Shown: positions 8,940 through 19,060 of the stretch, piece after piece
Position numbering within the stretch: position 1 is the stretch's first letter
How the letters are laid out: each line of letters opens with the position of its first letter
Assembly: GCF_000732945.1 (NCBI RefSeq)
Contig: NZ_CP008944.1
Location: forward strand, 1,838,720 to 1,902,719
DNA: 64,000 nt
Source of the DNA: Corynebacterium atypicum
GTDB taxonomy: Bacteria; Actinomycetota; Actinomycetes; Mycobacteriales; Mycobacteriaceae
Direction: 5' to 3'
Made by a program: the position numbers and the translations under genes
Notes under the pieces: generated by a model
Database searches by the model: none
Seen by the model: only the letters and a program-made list of their open reading frames with translations
What the model was told of the DNA's origin: nothing

Positions 8940-10291
8940 CCGACGACGACGCTGAGCCCCATTACAACGGCCAGGCCCACCAGCGAGTTGCACAGCTGCA
9001 GCAGGCCCCAGGTCTTTAGCGTGTCCTTGACCGAGAGGTCGAAGTACCCCTTGAACAGCCAGAAGCTGGCGTCGTTGACGTGGGTGAGCGTGTTGGAGCC
9101 GGCGGCGGTGGCGATGACCAAGAGCGCCGGGTTGACGCCCATGAGAGCCCCGGTTGCCGGGTCCATGAGGGCCGCGGCGATGATGCCGGCGGCCGTCATC
9201 GCAGATACCACGCCCTGGCCGGTGGCCAGCCGGATAAGCACCGTGATCAGCCAGGCCATGATGTACGGGCTCACGGAGGTCGCCGTCATCAGCCCGCCGA
9301 TGTAATCGCCGATGCCGGTATCGATGATCATCTCCTTGAGCGCGCCACCGGCGCCGATGATGAGCACCACCATGGCGATGCCCTTGACCGCGCCCTCGAA
9401 GCTGTCCATACCCCAGGCCAGGCCGCGGCCGGGCTTGATGGCAAAGAAGTAGAAGGCGGCCAGAAGCGCGATGGACAGCGCCATGATCGGCGAGCCCAGG
9501 AAGTTCACCACGCTGTGGGCGGCGGTGCCCTCGACGAGCCAGATGTTGGCGATCGTGGTGGCGATCATGATGATTGCGGGAATCAGCGGCACGAAGAGCG
9601 AGACGCCGAAGCTGGGGCGTTCCTCGACCGGCACCGGCTCCTCGGCGCGCAGCAGCTTCGGCACCGGGTAGTTAAGGTTTCCGAGGAAGCGCGGCAGCAC
9701 CCAGCCGGTGATGATGACGGTGGGAATCGCCACGATAATGCCGTAGATGTAGACCATGCCGATGTCTGCGTTGTAGGCATCGACCAGGGCCACCGGCCCG
9801 GGCTGCGGAGGGAACAGTGAGTGCGCGGTGGTGGTCGCGGCGACCGCGGGGATCGCGATCTTCATGAACGGCACCTTGGCCTCCACAGCCACCGCGATGA
9901 TCAGCGGGGCCATGATGATGAAAGCAACTTCGTAGAACATCGCGAGCCCAAACACCGTGCCGGCGATAACCATGGCAATCTTGACTTTGGCCACGCCGAA
10001 ACGCTCGATGAGGGTATCTGCGATTCGGCTGGCGGCCCCCGAGTCCACCATGAGCTTTCCGATGACCGCGCCGAAGACGACGATGATCGCGAGCGAGCCG
10101 AGGGTGGAGCCGAACCCCGTCTGGACGGTTTCGAGCAGCTCTTTGAGCGGGAACCCTTCGAGGATGCCGATCAAGAGGGTAGCGAGCAGCAACGCGATCA
10201 TCGCGTTGACTTTCCATTTGATGTTGAGCAGCAGCATCAACCCGATGCCGAGCGCAACCCACACGATGTGCAGGAACCCTAAATCTTCCAC
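8936..10291 (-). CDS. gntP: GntP-family gluconate/sugar-acid permease
   Basis: An integral membrane proton symporter with about 12 hydrophobic segments and the conserved GntP pattern ([40 protein letters not shown]). I chose the GTG at 10291 because AGGAGGAA lies just before it. A longer frame to 10393 would add 34 residues, which is unlikely. This gives 451 residues, the family norm. Substrate is probably gluconate or another hexonate; the setting beside glucuronate genes leaves a hexuronate or ketogluconate possible. Confidence 0.9.
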   Translation of the reverse strand: MEDLGFLHIVWVALGIGLMLLLNIKWKVNAMIALLLATLLIGILEGFPLKELLETVQTGFGSTLGSLAIIVVFGAVIGKLMVDSGAASRIADTLIERFGVAKVKIAMVIAGTVFGLAMFYEVAFIIMAPLIIAVAVEAKVPFMKIAIPAVAATTTAHSLFPPQPGPVALVDAYNADIGMVYIYGIIVAIPTVIITGWVLPRFLGNLNYPVPKLLRAEEPVPVEERPSFGVSLFVPLIPAIIMIATTIANIWLVEGTAAHSVVNFLGSPIMALSIALLAAFYFFAIKPGRGLAWGMDSFEGAVKGIAMVVLIIGAGGALKEMIIDTGIGDYIGGLMTATSVSPYIMAWLITVLIRLATGQGVVSAMTAAGIIAAALMDPATGALMGVNPALLVIATAAGSNTLTHVNDASFWLFKGYFDLSVKDTLKTWGLLQLCNSLVGLAVVMGLSVVVG

Positions 10292-10602
10292 ACTTCCTCC
10301 TGGAGGTTTGCTGGGCTTAGAAGCTGGGGCGGCGAGTGCGAGAAGCAACGTGATACCCCTATTTGGGGTAATGTTTCGCGCCGAATACAACAAGAATATC
10401 CTTCATTTACCCCAAAGAAAAACCACGGAAAATCTGGCAACTTTTTGACGCCCGGTTAAAACGCCTGAATAATGTTTGCCCTAACGCACACCACGGGCGG
10501 GGTCGGTGAAACGATTGCCCCTACGCTGTGTACGCGCGCGGAATTAGGAAACTTCTGGCAACCACTGGCAGCTCAACCGCGAGGGCGGCCACAATCGGTT
10601 GC
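10292..10602. promoter_or_regulatory. Divergent gntP / uxaC promoter region
   Basis: About 310 bp between divergent genes. A perfect inverted repeat TACCCC-5 nt-GGGGTA lies at 10354-10370 near gntP, and one arm with its flank (TTTACCCCAAA) recurs at 10406-10416. Nearer uxaC, TGAAACGATTGCC at 10507-10519 resembles half of a LacI-type operator. These are candidate operators only; no -35/-10 pair stands out. Confidence 0.45.
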
Positions 10603-12012
10603 ATGAGTGATTCCCACACAACCCACCCCGATCGCCTCCTTCCGGCCGATCCCGGGGTCCGCGAGATCGCCCGTCGGCTGCTCGACGCGGTGGAGGATCT
10701 CCCGATCATCTCGCCCCACGGCCACCTCGACGCCCAGATGTTTGTCGATGACGAGGCCTTCCCCGACCCCACCGCCCTGATCATCAGCCCGGATCACTAC
10801 CTGTGCCGCGTCCTGCACTCCGCGGGCGTGCCGCTGGAGGATCTACGCGTCGGCGGCACCGAGGGCAAGTCGCCGCGTGAGGCGTGGCGCATCTTCGCCT
10901 CGAACTGGGACCTGTTCACCGGTACCGCCTCGGGCTACTGGCTGGAGCAAGAGTTCGCCCACGTCTTTGGCATCGACCCAGCCCGCCTCAACGCCGAGGA
11001 AGCAGACGCCGTCTACGACGAGCTGCAAGAGACCCTGTCCAAGCCGGACTTTAGGCCGCGGGCGCTCGCCGATTCCTTCAAGCTCGAGGTCCTGGCCACT
11101 ACCGATGACCCGCTGGACGATCTCGCCGCGCACAAGAAGCTTGCCGAGGACGCCTCGTTTAGCCCGCGCGTGCTGCCCACGTTCCGCCCGGACGCCTACA
11201 CCAAGATGTACAACCCCGGGTTCGCCGAGAACGTGACCAAACTCATCGACACGGCCGGCGACGGCAAGACCGGCTACGCCGGCTACCTGGAAGCCATGCG
11301 CAACCGGCGCCAGTACTTCATCGACCACGGCGCGGTCAGCTCCGACCACGGCACTCACGATGCCTGGGCCCACCCGCTGGACGCGGGCGAGGCCGAAAGG
11401 ATCCTGCAGAAGGGCCTGCGCGGCGAGGCCACCCGCGCCGAGGCCGCCGCCTTCGAAGGCAACATGACCTACCGGTTCGCCGAGATGGCCACCGAGGACG
11501 GGCTCGTGATGACCCTGCACCCGGGAGTGTGGCGGAACACCTCCCGCAGCGCCCTCGAAAAGTATGGCCCGGATACCGGCCATGACATCCCCTTCCGGAT
11601 GGACTTCATCGATGGCCTGCAGCCGCTGCTGAGCGACTTCTGCGAGAACCCGGACTTCCACTTCGTCCTGTTCACAATCGATGAGACGACCTACTCTCGC
11701 GAGCTCGCCCCCATCGCCAGCTACTACCCGTCCTGCTACGTCGGCGCCCCATGGTGGTTCATCGACGAGATCGACGCCATGGCACGCTTCCGCGCGGCCA
11801 CGACGGGCACCACCGGGTTCTCCCGGTACTCCGGGTTCATCGACGATACCCGCGCCTACTGCTCGATCCCTGCGCGGCACAACACCTCGCGCCGCGTCGA
11901 GGCCGGCTACCTGGCCCGCCTCGTCGCCGAGCACCGCATCACCGAAGACCGCGCCGCCGAGGTCATCGTCGACCTCATCGATTCTTCCCCGAGGAGGGTA
12001 TTCAAGCTATGA
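10603..12012 (+). CDS. uxaC: Glucuronate (uronate) isomerase
   Basis: Converts D-glucuronate to D-fructuronate (or galacturonate to tagaturonate), the first cytoplasmic step of hexuronate breakdown. The SPHGHLDA metal-binding segment is near residue 40 and the NWDLFTGT and WWFIDE segments of the family are present. I use the ATG at 10603, giving 469 residues, because the conserved part begins soon after; the frame could extend to 10528. The stop overlaps the next start (ATGA), so uxuB is translationally coupled. Confidence 0.93.
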   Translation: MSDSHTTHPDRLLPADPGVREIARRLLDAVEDLPIISPHGHLDAQMFVDDEAFPDPTALIISPDHYLCRVLHSAGVPLEDLRVGGTEGKSPREAWRIFASNWDLFTGTASGYWLEQEFAHVFGIDPARLNAEEADAVYDELQETLSKPDFRPRALADSFKLEVLATTDDPLDDLAAHKKLAEDASFSPRVLPTFRPDAYTKMYNPGFAENVTKLIDTAGDGKTGYAGYLEAMRNRRQYFIDHGAVSSDHGTHDAWAHPLDAGEAERILQKGLRGEATRAEAAAFEGNMTYRFAEMATEDGLVMTLHPGVWRNTSRSALEKYGPDTGHDIPFRMDFIDGLQPLLSDFCENPDFHFVLFTIDETTYSRELAPIASYYPSCYVGAPWWFIDEIDAMARFRAATTGTTGFSRYSGFIDDTRAYCSIPARHNTSRRVEAGYLARLVAEHRITEDRAAEVIVDLIDSSPRRVFKL

Positions 12013-13433
12013 GCACCGAGCTCAATCGCTCCCACGTCGACGCCCCGGCCGCCCCGGTGCGGCTCGTGCACCTAGGGCTCGGCGCTTTTCACCGCGCTCA
12101 CCAGGTGTGGTACACCCAGCACGCCGAGGATGCGGGAGACTGGGGCTACTGCTCCTTTACCGGCCGCAGCCCGCGGATGTCGGATGCGCTAAGCCCTCAG
12201 GACGGTCTGTACACGCTGGTTACCCGCTCCGGGGACGGCGACTCGATGGAGGTCATCACGGCGCTCTCCGAAGCCGAGCCCGCGGATAACGTGGCGCGCC
12301 TGGTCGAGCTGGTTGCCAGCCCCGAGGTAGCGGTAATCACATTGACCATCACCGAGGCCGGCTACCATTTGACCGACTCCGGCGAGCTGGATACGGACAA
12401 CGCGGACGTCACCGGGGATATCGGGGTGCTGCGTGAAATCGCCGAGGATGCCGGGCACCGTCCGGAGCACCTGGCCACTGCCGCCGGGCGGATCGTCGCC
12501 GGCCTCGCCGCACGCCGCCGCGCCGGCGGCCCCGGGAACGCCGTGATGAGCTGTGACAACGTCGCCGACAACGGCCCGATGACGCGGACCGCGATCCTGG
12601 GCACAGCCCGCGCCGTCGATAAGGAACTGGCCGAGTGGATCGAAAAGAACGTGACGTTCCCATCCACCTCTATTGACCGGATCACGCCGGCGACCACGCC
12701 TGAGCTGATCGCCGACGTGGAAAAGGAAACCGGGTTTGCAGATGCCGCCCCGGTGGTAACCGAACCGTTCGCCTCCTGGGTGATCGAGGGCGAGTTCCCC
12801 GCGGGCCGACCCAAGTGGGAGACGGCGGGCGCCGAGTTCGTTGCGGATATCGAGCAGTTCGAGCGGCGCAAGCTCTGGCTGCTCAACGGCTCGCACTCGC
12901 TGATGGCCTACTTTGGTCAGCTGCGCGGCCACGAAACGGTCGCCGAGGCCGTTTCAGATTCCGTGGTCCGCGAGAAGGTCGAGGCCCTCTGGGACGAGGC
13001 CGCCAACCACCTGACCGCCCCGGGGCTCGACATCCCGGGTTACCGTGCCGCGCTCATCGAGCGGTTCGAGAACCCGCGGATCCGCCACAACCTCGCGCAG
13101 ATCGGAATCGACGGCGGCACCAAACAGCGCATGCGCGCGGTGCCGATCATGAAGGCGGAGCGCGCCGCCGGTCGCGACGGCCGGGCCGGGGCCTTCTCCA
13201 TCGCCGCCTGGATCGCCTTCCTCACCCGCGACGACGACACCCAAGAGATTGCCGATGCCCGCGCGGACGAGCTCGCCCAGGCGCGCGCAGCCGCCGACCC
13301 CGTGGCCGCCCTGGTGGCCGCCCTCGACGCGGACCTGGCGCAAGACGCCGACGCCGTCGAACTCATCCGCGGCCACGTAGAGGCGATCCGCGGTACTGAC
13401 CAACGCACAGCTGAGGATACCGAAGATGCGTAG
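12009..13433 (+). CDS. uxuB: Mannitol dehydrogenase-family fructuronate reductase
   Basis: NAD(P)-dependent oxidoreductase of the long-chain mannitol dehydrogenase family. The N-terminal motif LGLGAFHRAHQ is the nucleotide-binding loop and LLNGSHS and GGTKQRM are family motifs of the C-terminal domain. Next to uxaC it should reduce D-fructuronate to D-mannonate. The ATG at 12009 overlaps the uxaC stop by 4 bp and is preceded by GAGGAGGG, so upstream in-frame sequence from 11751 is not coding here. Length 474, as expected. A mannitol or altronate activity cannot be excluded from sequence alone. Confidence 0.88.
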   Translation: MSTELNRSHVDAPAAPVRLVHLGLGAFHRAHQVWYTQHAEDAGDWGYCSFTGRSPRMSDALSPQDGLYTLVTRSGDGDSMEVITALSEAEPADNVARLVELVASPEVAVITLTITEAGYHLTDSGELDTDNADVTGDIGVLREIAEDAGHRPEHLATAAGRIVAGLAARRRAGGPGNAVMSCDNVADNGPMTRTAILGTARAVDKELAEWIEKNVTFPSTSIDRITPATTPELIADVEKETGFADAAPVVTEPFASWVIEGEFPAGRPKWETAGAEFVADIEQFERRKLWLLNGSHSLMAYFGQLRGHETVAEAVSDSVVREKVEALWDEAANHLTAPGLDIPGYRAALIERFENPRIRHNLAQIGIDGGTKQRMRAVPIMKAERAAGRDGRAGAFSIAAWIAFLTRDDDTQEIADARADELAQARAAADPVAALVAALDADLAQDADAVELIRGHVEAIRGTDQRTAEDTEDA

Positions 13434-13482
13434 GCCAGATTCTTATCAACTTCGACTTCTTCGGAACCTCTAAGGAAACGTC

Positions 13483-14994
13483 ATGACTACAAAGACTGTC
13501 GCGGCGCCAAACCGCGGCGACATGCCGTTTAGTCGCATCGTCGGCTACGGCTTCGGCGATGCCGGCTGTAACATCGCCTTCCAGATGACCGGCTTGTTCC
13601 TGCTGGTCTACTACACCGACGTCGTGGGCCTAGACCCCAAGCACTCCTCGGCGATCTTCCTGTTCATCAAGATCTGGGACGCCTTCGCCGATATCTTCGC
13701 CGGGCGCATGGTCGACGCCACCATGACCCACTGGGGCAAGTTCCGCCCGTTCCTGCTCTGGTACTCGATCCCGCTTCTGGCCAGCAACCTGCTGTGCTTC
13801 TGGATCCCGGTGACCGACTACACCATGAAGCTGATCTGGGCCACGGTGTCCTACGCCCTGATGGGGCTGCTGTACTCCATGGTCAACATCCCCTACGGAT
13901 CGCTGGCCGGGGCGATGAGCCAGAACCCGGTGGACCGCTCTCGCATGGCCTCGGCCCGCATGGTCGGCTCCGGCTTCACCATCCTGGTGCTCGCCATCTT
14001 GCTCGCGCCGCGCATCAAGGCCGCCGAGAACCTTCAGTCCACCTTCCTGCTGACCTCTATCGTCTTCCTGATCGTCGGTTCGATCTTCTTCATGATCACC
14101 TTCTTCACCGCTCGGGAGAAGGTCGAGCGCGAGGTGGAGAAGGTCTCGCTCAAGGAGACCCTGGAGACGATCCGCCACAACGGCCCGCTGGTGCGCCTGT
14201 GCCTGTCCTCACTGTTCTACCTGACCGGCCAGAACGTCGTTTCCGCCATGGGCATCTACATCGGCCTGGACCTGTTGGGCCAGTTCACCGACGGCAACTG
14301 GGCCCCGACGGTGGTCACGATCATCACCACCGGCGCGGTTCTCTACATGGGCCCCTTCGGCCCAATGGTGACCCGCACGCTGGGTAAGAAGCACGGCTTC
14401 ATGTACTCGGCTCTCGCCGCCGTCATCGGCCTGGTGATCTTCTGGCTGAGCACCGCCTACATCAACAACCTCTGGCTGGCCCTGCTGGGGCTGTTCCTCA
14501 CCGGCGCCGGCATGGCGCTGCTGAACACCATGACCTGGGCGCTGGAGGCCGACACCGTCGAGTACGGCGAGATGAAGACGGGTATCCGCACCGAGGGTGC
14601 GACCTACGCAGCGTTCTCGTTTACCCGCAAGGTCGGCCAGGGCATCGGCATGGCCTTGGCCGGCTGGGTGCTCACCCTTTCCGTCTACGTCAAGCGCCCC
14701 GCTGGTGGCGCCCACGTGCCCCAGGCAGAAGAGGTGATCTCCTCGATGGGGCTGTGGCTGACGATCTTCGCAGGCGGCTGCTTCGTCCTCGCCTTTTTGG
14801 TGATGAGCTCCTACCCGCTGACCGAAGCGAAGTTCCAGGAGATCCTCAACAAGATCAAGCACGACCGCGAGCAGCGCGAGGCGGAGGGCCTCTACGGCGA
14901 CCCCCTGCATGAACATGCGACGACTCCCGTAAACGAGCCGAACGGCGATCCGGGTGGGGATCACCCCAACGCGGAAAAACCCTCGACTAGCTAG
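13483..14994 (+). CDS. GPH-family glycoside/glucuronide:cation symporter
   Basis: A 503-residue membrane protein with about 12 transmembrane segments. The GYGFGDAGCNIAF start and the EYGEMKTGIRTEGATYAAFSF segment are characteristic of the glycoside-pentoside-hexuronide family (UidB, MelB, XylP). Lying just before uidA, its likely cargo is beta-glucuronides. The C-terminus is a hydrophilic tail of about 60 residues. It starts 49 bp after uxuB and AAGGAAAC precedes the ATG. I do not use uidB as symbol because the exact substrate is inferred from context. Confidence 0.85.
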   Translation: MTTKTVAAPNRGDMPFSRIVGYGFGDAGCNIAFQMTGLFLLVYYTDVVGLDPKHSSAIFLFIKIWDAFADIFAGRMVDATMTHWGKFRPFLLWYSIPLLASNLLCFWIPVTDYTMKLIWATVSYALMGLLYSMVNIPYGSLAGAMSQNPVDRSRMASARMVGSGFTILVLAILLAPRIKAAENLQSTFLLTSIVFLIVGSIFFMITFFTAREKVEREVEKVSLKETLETIRHNGPLVRLCLSSLFYLTGQNVVSAMGIYIGLDLLGQFTDGNWAPTVVTIITTGAVLYMGPFGPMVTRTLGKKHGFMYSALAAVIGLVIFWLSTAYINNLWLALLGLFLTGAGMALLNTMTWALEADTVEYGEMKTGIRTEGATYAAFSFTRKVGQGIGMALAGWVLTLSVYVKRPAGGAHVPQAEEVISSMGLWLTIFAGGCFVLAFLVMSSYPLTEAKFQEILNKIKHDREQREAEGLYGDPLHEHATTPVNEPNGDPGGDHPNAEKPSTS

Positions 14995-15086
14995 CTCACC
15001 CGCACGCGGCGGCACCTCTTCGGTGCCGCCGCACGTGTATCCACACCACTGCAGCAACAATCAATACCGCACAACGGAGGATCTTC

Positions 15087-16912
15087 CTGCTCACTCCCCA
15101 CAACACCAGGACCCGGGAGGCGCGCCTGCTCGACGGCTGCTGGCGGTTCGCCGTCGACTGGGAGAACAATTTGCGCCCCGAGGAGGTCACCACCGCTGGC
15201 CTTCCAGGCACCGAGGAGGTGGCCGTCCCCGCCTCAGTCAACGACCTCTTTGCCGACCAAACCGTGCGCGACCACGTGGGCTACTGGGGTGGTACCAGCG
15301 CACCGTCCACGTCCCCCGGAGCTGGGCGCTTGACCAAATCCTGGTCCACTTCGGCTCGGCCACCCACCACGCGAAGGCGTGGGTGGACGGCCACGAGGTC
15401 GGCTCGTTCAAGGGCGGCTACATGCCGTTCGAGTTCAACATCACCGAGTTCGTCACCGCCGGCGAGGCATTCCTCCTCACCGTCCGCGTGGACAACCGCC
15501 TGGACAATACCTGCATCCCGCCGGGCAGCGTGAGCGAGCTCGACGACGGCCGCCAGGTGCAGAACTACCTGCACGACTTTTACAACTACACCGGCCTGCA
15601 CCGCAGCGTCACTCTCGTCGCGCGCCCGCAGCGCCACGTCTGCGACGTCACCATCACCACCGGCTATTCGGGCACCACCGGCACGGTCGCCTGGCAGGTC
15701 GAGCAGTCGCAAGACGGTGACGTCGAAGTCCAGGTCCGCGATCAGCAGACCGGCGAGGTGGTGGCGAACGGCGCCGGCGCCCAGGGCTCGGCGGAGATCG
15801 ACGACGTCACCTTGTGGACCCCGGGCAAGGGCGGACTCTACGACCTCGTCATCCGGCTTGTCGACGACGGGGCGCTTATCGACGAGTACGCGCAACACTT
15901 CGGCGTGCGCACCGTGGAGGTGCGCGGCACGGACTTCCTGATCAACGGCAAGCCGTTCTACTTCACCGGTTTCGGCATGCACGAAGATCACGAGACCCTG
16001 GGCAAGGCGCACTCTAACGCCCATATGATCCAAGACTTCGAGCTTTTAGCCTGGATCGGCGCGAACTCGCTGCGCACGAGCCACTACCCATACTCGGAAG
16101 AGTTCATGGACTACTGCGACCGCCACGGCATCGTGGTAATCGATGAGACCCCTGCGGTGGGGTTGAACTGGTCGATGGCTGGCGGGATCATCGATTCTGA
16201 CGGCGGCAAGACCTTCCAGAAGGGGCACGTCGACGACGACACGGCGGCACAGCACCGCCTCGAGATCGAGCGTCTGATCGCCCGCGACAAGAACCGGCCG
16301 TCGGTGGTCCTCTGGTCCATCGCAAACGAGCCGGACAGCAGCGCCGATGAGGCTCGAGACTACTTCGCGCCGCTGGCGCAGCTTGCCCGGGACTGCGATC
16401 CTACAAGCCCGGTGGGCTTTGTCAACGTCACTTTCGCCACCCCGGACATCGATAAAATCACCGATCTCTTCGACGTGATCATGCTCAACCGCTACAACGG
16501 CTGGTACTTCCAGACGGGAGATCTCGCCTCCGCAGAGCCGGTGATGCGCGCGGAGTTGGAAGCCTGGGAAGAGCACGGCAAGCCGATCATCTATACCGAA
16601 TTCGGTGCAGATACCGTCGCCGGCCTTCACTCTGTGTATTCGCAGCCGTTCACCGAGGACTTCCAGGTGATGTACCTCGAGATGTGCGCCCGCGTCTTCG
16701 ACTCGTCCCCGGCGGTGATCGGCGAGCAGATGTGGAACTTCGCGGACTTCCAAACCAAATACGGTTATGCCCGCGTGGACGGCAACAAGAAGGGCGCGTT
16801 CACCCGCTCCCGTAGGCCTAAGGCCGCGGCTCGGTGGCTACAGAATCGGTGGACCGGGATGGACGCGGCGGCATACGGTCGCCGGCCCTACCGGCTGCAC
16901 GAGCGCGACTAG
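15087..16912 (+). pseudogene. uidA: Beta-glucuronidase, frameshifted near its N-terminus
   Basis: Glycoside hydrolase family 2 enzyme that frees glucuronate from conjugates. The catalytic acid/base (IANEP, near 16328), the nucleophile (TEFG, near 16598) and the NKK form of the NxK motif that recognises the glucuronate carboxylate (16784-16792) are intact. The N-terminal 68 residues, which match GusA (LLDGCWRFAVDW, VPASVNDLFAD), are in one frame and the rest is in another. The switch falls in the GGGG run at 15286-15289, where one more G would give GYWGWYQRT in frame. The start seems to be CTG at 15087, 6 nt after GGAGG. It is either a real inactivation or phase switch, or a sequencing error. 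Confidence 0.85.
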
Positions 16913-16926
16913 CCCCGACCACCGCC

Positions 16927-16962
16927 GTCCGGTTGGGCCGCGGGCCTGCGGCCCAACCGGAC
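16927..16962 (+). terminator. GC-rich hairpin after uidA
   Basis: Arms GTCCGGTTGGGCCG and CGGCCCAACCGGAC are perfectly complementary around a short loop. It is followed by AGAAAAGAAAA, not a T-run, so it may stabilise the 3' end instead of being a classical terminator. Confidence 0.55.
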
Positions 16963-17083
16963 AGAAAAGAAAAATCCTGCAACCGGTGGCAAAAATGCTG
17001 CCTAAGTATTGATACTTGAAATAGCCCAGTCACGCCGCCTGCACCAGACGGGCGGCCGCAGAAAGGAACGTGACTTTAAGCAG

Positions 17084-18319
17084 ATGTCTGCCAAAATCAC
17101 CAAAGCCGAGGTCTTTGTCTTTTCCACCTCGCGTAACTTTGTCACCCTGCAGCTGACTACCGACGACGGCGTCGTCGGCGTCGGCGACGCCACCCTCAAC
17201 GGCCGCGAGCTCGCCGTCGCCGCCTACCTCAAAGAGCACGTCTGCCAGCTGCTGGTCGGGCGCGATGCCCGCAACATCGAAGACACCTGGCAGTTCCTCT
17301 ACCGCTCCGCCTACTGGCGCCGCGGGCCGGTGACCATGGCCGCGATCGCCGCCGTAGACATGGCCCTGTGGGATATCAAGGGCAAGGTGGCGAACATGCC
17401 CGTCTACCAGCTCTTGGGCGGGGCCAGCCGCAAGGGCGCCCGCGCCTACGGGCACGCCTCGGGCACCGACCTGGAGAGCCTGTTCGACTCCATCCGCTAT
17501 GAGATGGAACTCGGCTACACCATGATCCGCGTGCAGACGTCGGTGCCGGGCATCGGGAAGCTCTACGGCGTGGCCGCCCAGGAACAGTCGTCCGGCCAGC
17601 GCTACGACTTCGAGCCCGCCAACCGTGGTGACTGGCCCGTCGAGGAGGACTGGGACACCGCCGCGTACATGCGCCACGTCCCCACCGTCTTCGAAGCCGT
17701 GCGCAACGAGTTCGGCCCCGAGCTGCCGCTTCTGCACGATGGCCACAATCGGCTGACCCCGCGTGAGGCGGCGCAGTTTGCCAAGTCGCTCGAGCCGTAC
17801 AACCTCTTCTGGCTCGAGGACGTCACCCTCGGCGAGAACCAGGAGAACCTGAGGATCATCCGCCAGCACTCCACCACCCCGATCGCCATCGGCGAGGTCT
17901 TCAACACCGTCTACGACATCAAGGACTTGATCGATAACCAGCTGATCGACTATGTGCGCTGCGCCACCACGCACTTCGGCGGCATCACCCCGCTGAAGAA
18001 GGTCATGGCCCAGGCCGAGCCGTACCAGATCAAGTCCGGTTTCCACGGCCCCACGGACGTCTCGCCCATCGGCTTCGCCGCGGAGCTGCACCTGGACATC
18101 AACATCCACAACTACGGCGCCCAGGAGTACATGACGCACTCCAAGGAGACCCTGGAGGTCTTCGAGACCTCGATGACCTTCGAGAACGGTTACCTGCACC
18201 CGGGCGACAACCCCGGCCTGGGTGTGACCTTCCACCCGGAGATCGCCGAGAAATTCCCCTACGAGCAGGCTTACCTGCCGTACAACCGGCTCGCCGACGG
18301 CACCGTACACAACTGGTAA
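17084..18319 (+). CDS. manD: D-mannonate dehydratase, enolase superfamily (ManD/RspA type)
   Basis: Dehydrates D-mannonate to 2-keto-3-deoxygluconate. It belongs to the enolase superfamily and is not the unrelated UxuA. The opening KITKAEVFVFSTSRNFVTL, GDATLNGREL, YWRRGPVTMAAIAAVDMALWD and LLHDGHNRLTP match E. coli RspA and ManD enzymes; metal ligands would be the Asp of LLHDGH and the Glu of LEDVT and IGEVF. The C-terminal PGLGV and LPYNRLADGTVHNW are typical. I start at the ATG at 17084 where homology begins; upstream in-frame codons to 17009 look non-coding. Some RspA-like proteins have weak activity, but this setting supports the assignment. Confidence 0.87.
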   Translation: MSAKITKAEVFVFSTSRNFVTLQLTTDDGVVGVGDATLNGRELAVAAYLKEHVCQLLVGRDARNIEDTWQFLYRSAYWRRGPVTMAAIAAVDMALWDIKGKVANMPVYQLLGGASRKGARAYGHASGTDLESLFDSIRYEMELGYTMIRVQTSVPGIGKLYGVAAQEQSSGQRYDFEPANRGDWPVEEDWDTAAYMRHVPTVFEAVRNEFGPELPLLHDGHNRLTPREAAQFAKSLEPYNLFWLEDVTLGENQENLRIIRQHSTTPIAIGEVFNTVYDIKDLIDNQLIDYVRCATTHFGGITPLKKVMAQAEPYQIKSGFHGPTDVSPIGFAAELHLDINIHNYGAQEYMTHSKETLEVFETSMTFENGYLHPGDNPGLGVTFHPEIAEKFPYEQAYLPYNRLADGTVHNW

Positions 18320-18403
18320 CTAGCCGCGGCAACCGCCGGGCCTGCGGGCGGGGTCTTCCCGCTCGGCGGCCTGGGGTCTGCTTGCCGTTGAAAGGAGTAA
18401 CCG

Positions 18404-18904
18404 ATGGGCAGCTCACACCCCCGCGTCGTGGTCATGGGGGTCTCGGGTTCCGGGAAAACGACCGTCGGCACCATGCTGGGCGAAAAGCTCGGCTTGCCCT
18501 ACCGCGACGGCGATGATCTGCACCCGCAGACCAACATCGACAAGATGGCGCGCGGGGAGGCCCTCGATGACGATGACCGCTGGCCCTGGCTGAAGCTGGT
18601 CGGCCAGTGGCTCCACCAGCAAGAAAGCGGAGGCATCATCGGCTGCAGCGCGCTGAAGCGCTCCTACCGCGATCTCATCCGTAGCGCCGCCCCCGGGGTG
18701 AAGTTCGTGCACGTCCACGGCACCGAGGAGCTGCTCAGCGAGCGCATGAACGCGCGCACCGGGCACTTCATGCCGCCCTCGCTCCTCAAGTCACAGCTTG
18801 AAACCCTCGAGCCCCTAGGCGCGGACGAGGACGGCCTTGTGGTGGACATCGCCGATTCGCCCAAGGTGATTGCGCAGAAGGCGGCCGACTGGCTCACCGG
18901 CTAA
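18404..18904 (+). CDS. gntK: Gluconokinase
   Basis: A 166-residue P-loop kinase that makes 6-phosphogluconate from gluconate and ATP. The Walker A motif GVSGSGKTT is near residues 13-21 and the DGDDLHPQTNIDKM substrate motif follows, as in GntK/IdnK. GGAGTAACCG precedes the ATG. It feeds the pentose phosphate pathway. In this cluster the product of ManD is ketodeoxygluconate, and no dedicated ketodeoxygluconate kinase is seen in the window. Confidence 0.93.
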   Translation: MGSSHPRVVVMGVSGSGKTTVGTMLGEKLGLPYRDGDDLHPQTNIDKMARGEALDDDDRWPWLKLVGQWLHQQESGGIIGCSALKRSYRDLIRSAAPGVKFVHVHGTEELLSERMNARTGHFMPPSLLKSQLETLEPLGADEDGLVVDIADSPKVIAQKAADWLTG

Positions 18905-18920
18905 CGCGTCACCGCGCCTG

Positions 18921-18955
18921 ACCCCCTCGCATGAAACGAGGGGGTCTTTTTAGTA
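18921..18955 (+). terminator. Intrinsic terminator after gntK
   Basis: Arms ACCCCCTCG and CGAGGGGGT with a 7-nt loop, followed by CTTTTT. It ends the hexuronate block. Confidence 0.9.
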
Positions 18956-19060
18956 TTCCTGGGGAAATTTGCTTATCTTTAGACAACCTCGCCTTTATGC
19001 ACCCGCAGTGCACTCTCCGGGCGGTGTTATTCGTTTTCCACGCACTGACAAGGAATCACC

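Noticed and set aside
17030..18310. Minus-strand open frame of 426 codons
   Set aside because: Fully antisense to manD; a GC-rich shadow frame without a ribosome-binding site or recognised domain.
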